Shown one piece after another: positions 60,265 to 64,000 of a DNA stretch of 64,000 bases. The position numbers and the translations under genes are program-made. The notes under the pieces were generated by a model, which was not told where the DNA came from, made no database searches, and saw only the letters and a list, made by a program, of their open reading frames with translations. Every line of letters begins with the position of its first letter. The first letter of the stretch is position 1. The DNA is from Oscheius onirici (lineage: Eukaryota; Nematoda; Chromadorea; Rhabditida; Rhabditidae). The DNA lies in the NCBI GenBank assembly GCA_932521025.1, contig OW051473.1, forward strand, positions 11,408,001 to 11,472,000, in the 5' to 3' direction.

Positions 60265-61794
60265 GGCTAAATTCAAAATCGCAAAAATGCAAAACAAGAG
60301 AAGAATGCGGAAGGAAAAGGAAGATGATAAAACATAAAGTATGTTTGGTTTGGAAAGATGCACCCGTGGTCATCTGGTCAGGGGCCGTCCTCTCTGTGTC
60401 TAACCATCTGGAACTCTGTCGCCAGCGGCACGGTCAAGCGAAGCGGTTTTTCTCTTGGAAATATCAATTAGAGCAGTATGGAGTGATCAGCCACATGCTC
60501 CTCTTTCTGTCTTCAAATGTCTCAGTTATTAAGATGACTCTACCCAGCCTAGTGTGTAGGAAACAGATGGTGAGAGTATACTAGTTGGGATGCACCAGAT
60601 TTCTCGTGTTTTAATGAACTCGAAAAGATGGAACAATGAAAGATTGACATTTGATAGTACTTTCCAGGAGCAAGGATAGGGACGGTTGGATGTTTACAGC
60701 TTGACTCTCAGCTGGTCGTCGGTACCTCAAAGTCTCTTCATCATAGAGCCATATAATCAGATCTGTGACCCGTGGGCTGGAGAGTAAACGATCAAAGTGC
60801 CTGACACAAGAACTGAAGTACTGGATATGGGGGAATTTGGCCAAACTTCTTGTGTAACCTAGTAATCCCCTCTTGACAGCGTTTTTCTGAGCTTCAGGGC
60901 TTTCAAAAGCTTGTGTTTCAATATGGTTTTATCTGAGCAGTAAAAGATCACTGAGCAAAAAAAGTTTACGCAAAGGTAGGAGATGAGTTCATGTCCTCCG
61001 AAAGACAAAATTCAAAGGCAGAGTGAAGCGGGGAGACCAAGACTGGCACCATCCAGCAGTCGTTGAATTCTGGTGCAGTGAACTGTCTAGACTACGACCA
61101 ATTCGTTTTTGTAGTCGTACAAGCTGACACGATCAAACGTATGGCGTTTTCCAACTGACAATTATAAGCCCTTCTGAACAAGGGTCCGAATAGTCTAGTG
61201 GATAGAATGAGAGTCTACAAGGAAAGCGACAGAAGTGGCGTGGCGGCCGAGAAAAAAGTTGAGGTGAGGCTATCTTTCCCTGCTATTTAGTACTGCGAAA
61301 AATTGCCTAGCCTCGACTTGATCTCTCCAACGGCACATGTATGTTCTCAGGCATTCCTCGTCAGTCTAGACTGTCCTATATCTTGAAAAACCGGAATGCC
61401 ACAACTGCTCTCATCTCCAAACCCATCATCGACTCTTCGGGGGTGATCAGGGAAGGAAAAGTTCCTCGATAGCCGAATCAACAGTTTTTCTCGGCTCAAC
61501 TGTGTTCTCTTCTTTTTCATTATTTCCATTATCATTCTCGGAGCCATCCTAGAATTTGTTTCATATCGTTGAAAGTCCATGGTCCCCTCCAGTCTTTCTG
61601 ACAGCTGGCTCTCGGTGAGTTTTTGACAGTTCCGAGACACACAACACAACTATTCTATGCTCCTTCGGTATGCTCTAGACAGAGAACGTAGACAAGAGCA
61701 TGGGAGTGAATGGAAAGAAGTTTGCTTTACCAGATCTCAGAGCTCAATGAAAAAGTTTATTGGTTCTATTTACAACAAGAATGAAAGAAGACCT
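60265..61794. other. No gene recognised
   Basis: Upstream region of the Argonaute and downstream flank of the PP1-inhibitor-like gene. A 100-codon basic minus-strand ORF (61347-61649) has no recognised motif. An isolated tRNA-like A box (TAGTCTAGTGG) near 61203 has no partner B box. Confidence 0.35.
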
Positions 61795-62475
61795 TTACAA
61801 TCCCTGTATTTGTTCCTGCAACTCGTCCAAAAACATTATGATTTTATCCATGGATGCCGGGCAGAAGCCTCTCTGGAGCTGTGTCTGAAAACGAACCACT
61901 TCCGCCATAAATTTTGAACCAATGTTCATGCCCCATAGAAAGTGACTTTCGATTCGCGCAGCGTGTATGCGGATTACTGATAAGAGGACTTACAAAGACG
62001 AATTTCCTTTTGTCGCCGGCAGACGGCATTTCCAGCAGCGTGTCCAGTTCTATGTTCACATTCTGAAAGAATTTGAATCAGTTTCTTGCATCTGGATTTG
62101 TGTGTCCCCTGATGCAAGAGTCAAAACAATGGCAACCTTCTAAGGTCTGCAATTCAAGAGGCTTTTCGGAATGCGGGGGAGGAGAGGGTCCGCTAAATGA
62201 ATCTGAATCATTGGATACAGAGCTCTCCGAAGACGAAGCAAAGAACGAAAAGCACACTTTGTTCCCTTGGGAACACCTTTACGTGCACTTACGTGGTCCT
62301 CGTTGCCGTTGAAGAGTTTGTTGATCTGCTCTTCGATCCACGTTTCGACCGTCATTCTCTTGCGAATTTTGACCATCTGATGCTTGCCGTACTTCATCGT
62401 CAGCACTCGTGAACGTTCCAGCTTTTTAGGACATTCATCACTTCCAAAACGGGCATGTTTCTCAGTCTCAGTCAT
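61795..62475 (-). CDS. PPP1R14 (CPI-17/PHI-1)-like PP1 inhibitor
   Basis: Intact small gene, 113 aa. Exons 62293-62475, 61994-62062 and 61795-61884, all phase 0 with GT-AG introns. A CCTTCAG acceptor ends three bases before the ATG (trans-splicing site). The body matches the PHIN domain of PPP1R14 inhibitors: RVLTMKYGK (Thr26 aligns with CPI-17 Thr38, whose phosphorylation turns on inhibition of PP1 and myosin phosphatase), then MTVETWIEEQINKLF (the WI..QL..LY helix), NIELDTLLEM (the IDVDELLDM helix), and a final helix MDKIIMFLDELQEQIQGL. Known family members sit in the PP1 active site and act downstream of PKC and ROCK. Shorter than the vertebrate proteins, mainly at the termini. Family assignment is by motif order; inhibitory activity is inferred. 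Confidence 0.72.
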
Positions 62476-64000
62476 TTTCTGAAGGCGAAAGGTTTGAAAA
62501 TGGGTATGCATTTGAGACAAAAAGAGATGAGAATGGTGAAACAATGAAAAGTTCCAGTCAAAAGAAAAAAAATTGGATGACAAGAATTCTAAAGTTGTAA
62601 CCAATGAGCAGTGCAAAAGAGAAAAATGATCCCTGCGCAAGCCGCAGCGTGAACCTCTAGGCCTCGTGAGCAGAAGATGTTGGCATGTCTAGTGAAAGAG
62701 AGAGCCTGACGACGATAGGTCCGAGTGCGAGGCGAACACAAACATGTGGAGCTGAGGGTGGGTGGCGCAGGTCCGAGTGGCCTTGGCGCCGGCTTCCTAT
62801 CACTTCCCGCTGTGGGGTAGCTGCACCTTCTTCTAGTGACTCATCCTTTCACGAAGGTTTGAATCCCGAGATCCGGATAATTGACAGCAACCCGCTGCTT
62901 TTAAACTGGAAAAGAAAGAGAGTGCAGCTTGTGACAAAAATTGCATGTATCTCGGTTAATCGTCCTTGTAGACATGAAATTAACCACGCATAAGGGTAGT
63001 CAATTTTCGCCGAAACCATTAACCTATACTGGATAAACAGATTGCTTTTCAAGGGAGTGAAAACTTTGTAAAAGGGAGCAGAACAATGGATAACAATGCG
63101 ACGTGGAGGAGGCACAAGCAGACTTCCAATGAAGAATTGCACCCTTCGTGAAGCCACAATGGTCAATTAACATTTGACGTGGTGTTTACGCTAGACGGCG
63201 AGAAATGAACTTTTGGGATAATGGAGCCTAGATTATTGGTAAGCGAAACTTGGCGACATTGGAATGTTTTCAAATTGACTTGGTTCATCGTGGAAAGTGT
63301 CAAATTTCAGCTTCTAAACACATTAATATATGGGGATAGTTTGAGAGACTAAAAATCGGGAAATAGAGAAGTCAGCACTTAACGAAAAATGGCCATATTT
63401 ACACCAAAAAAGAAGTCATTTAAAACAGAGAAGCAACAATATAAAATTTCGAGTATAACATCATTTTACGTTCTTATCATGTTAAGAAGAGGCGTGATTG
63501 TTATTTTAAATAGAAACCGACATCCAAAATTAAAGACCTCTAGTTAAAAATAATAAAAGAACGGTTAAGTGATTTTAAAAAGTTGCCAGAGATTATATAG
63601 GTGGCAGATGTTATTTAAAGCTACTTAAGAGTAGTTCAAGAGCATCATTGTGACGTAGTGATGAGAAAGAGAGAAAGAGAGCGTCAAAATAGTCTTTACG
63701 GAGGAAATGACAGAGATTCTTTTGGCAACTATTGTTTCCAATCGGCCGTAAGGGTGGCGGGCCTATAGTCATAATTTGCAAGCGATTTTCGCAGATTCGT
63801 GATGAGAACATTTATCTGCGACAATAGTTTTTACAATCTAAAGCCCGTGATTGACATGCGAACACGGGAAAATGTCGAAATGTTCGGACAGGACAGTCAC
63901 TTAAAATCTGCTATCAAATGGAAGTAAAAATATGAATCATTTTCCAGCTTTCTGTTAAAGTCTAGCCACTCAAAGTCAATTGAGAGAGTTGGGATGAAAA
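62476..64000. other. No gene recognised
   Basis: Upstream of the PPP1R14-like gene and end of the window. ORFs of up to about 105 codons on both strands show no motif. A GA-rich tract lies near 63660-63685. Confidence 0.35.

Noticed and set aside
61190-61275. Exact tRNA A box TAGTCTAGTGG
   Set aside because: No B box at the expected distance and no acceptor pairing.
1-64000. CRISPR arrays, rRNA genes, bacterial operons
   Set aside because: Introns throughout and worm gene families; no regularly spaced short repeats or rRNA-like segments were seen.

Overview
This window looks like nuclear DNA of a nematode, probably a rhabditid-type worm. Genes are cut by many very short introns (mostly 35-60 nt, GT...TTTTCAG). 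Several start codons sit 0-4 bases after a TTYCAG acceptor, as expected for spliced-leader trans-splicing. The families are typical worm ones: a GSP-1-type PP1 phosphatase, an ASP-type gut aspartic protease, an SLC22 transporter, a WAGO-type Argonaute, DUF288 proteins, F-box-like paralogs and an RTE-type retroelement. All exon coordinates are hand-built from splice signals, reading phase and family similarity; no search was run. For multi-exon genes the feature gives the overall span and the exons are in the text.

Layout. 1-7.4 kb: a broken UBASH3/TULA-like histidine phosphatase (minus strand) and a frameshifted ORF with repeated R-K-x-S-L motifs. 7.4-9.3 kb: an intact PP1 beta-type catalytic subunit (329 aa). 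9.5-14.1 kb: no gene recognised. 14.1-16.3 kb: a second, divergent PP1 (346 aa) with identical intron positions and one GC-AG intron. 18.2-22.6 kb: an SLC22-like transporter; its large second recognised intron holds a 0.9 kb fold-back element and tRNA-derived SINE sequence. 23.2-32.2 kb: a cluster of related F-box-like genes and remnants on both strands, with a second fold-back element inside an intron. 32.5-33.6 kb: a decayed RTE-clade LINE. 36.7-37.9 kb: a strongly codon-biased secreted aspartic protease. 38.8-39.8 kb: a TMEM55-like two-membrane-span protein (minus). 44.3-52.6 kb: DUF288 paralogs, namely one decayed copy, one intact 789-aa copy and one 3' fragment. 57.2-60.3 kb: a WAGO-type Argonaute with a readable exon chain but two in-frame stops and two frameshifts (minus). 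61.8-62.5 kb: a small intact PPP1R14/CPI-17-like PP1 inhibitor (minus).

The genes do not form an operon. Two themes stand out. The first is PP1: two catalytic subunits and a PP1-inhibitor-like gene lie in the same 64 kb. The second is rapid birth and death of worm-specific families (F-box-like, DUF288, Argonaute), each with live, damaged and fragmentary copies, alongside fold-back and SINE elements in introns. Some single-base lesions could be assembly errors; reads or transcripts would decide. No CRISPR array or rRNA gene was seen, and no intact tRNA gene was found.
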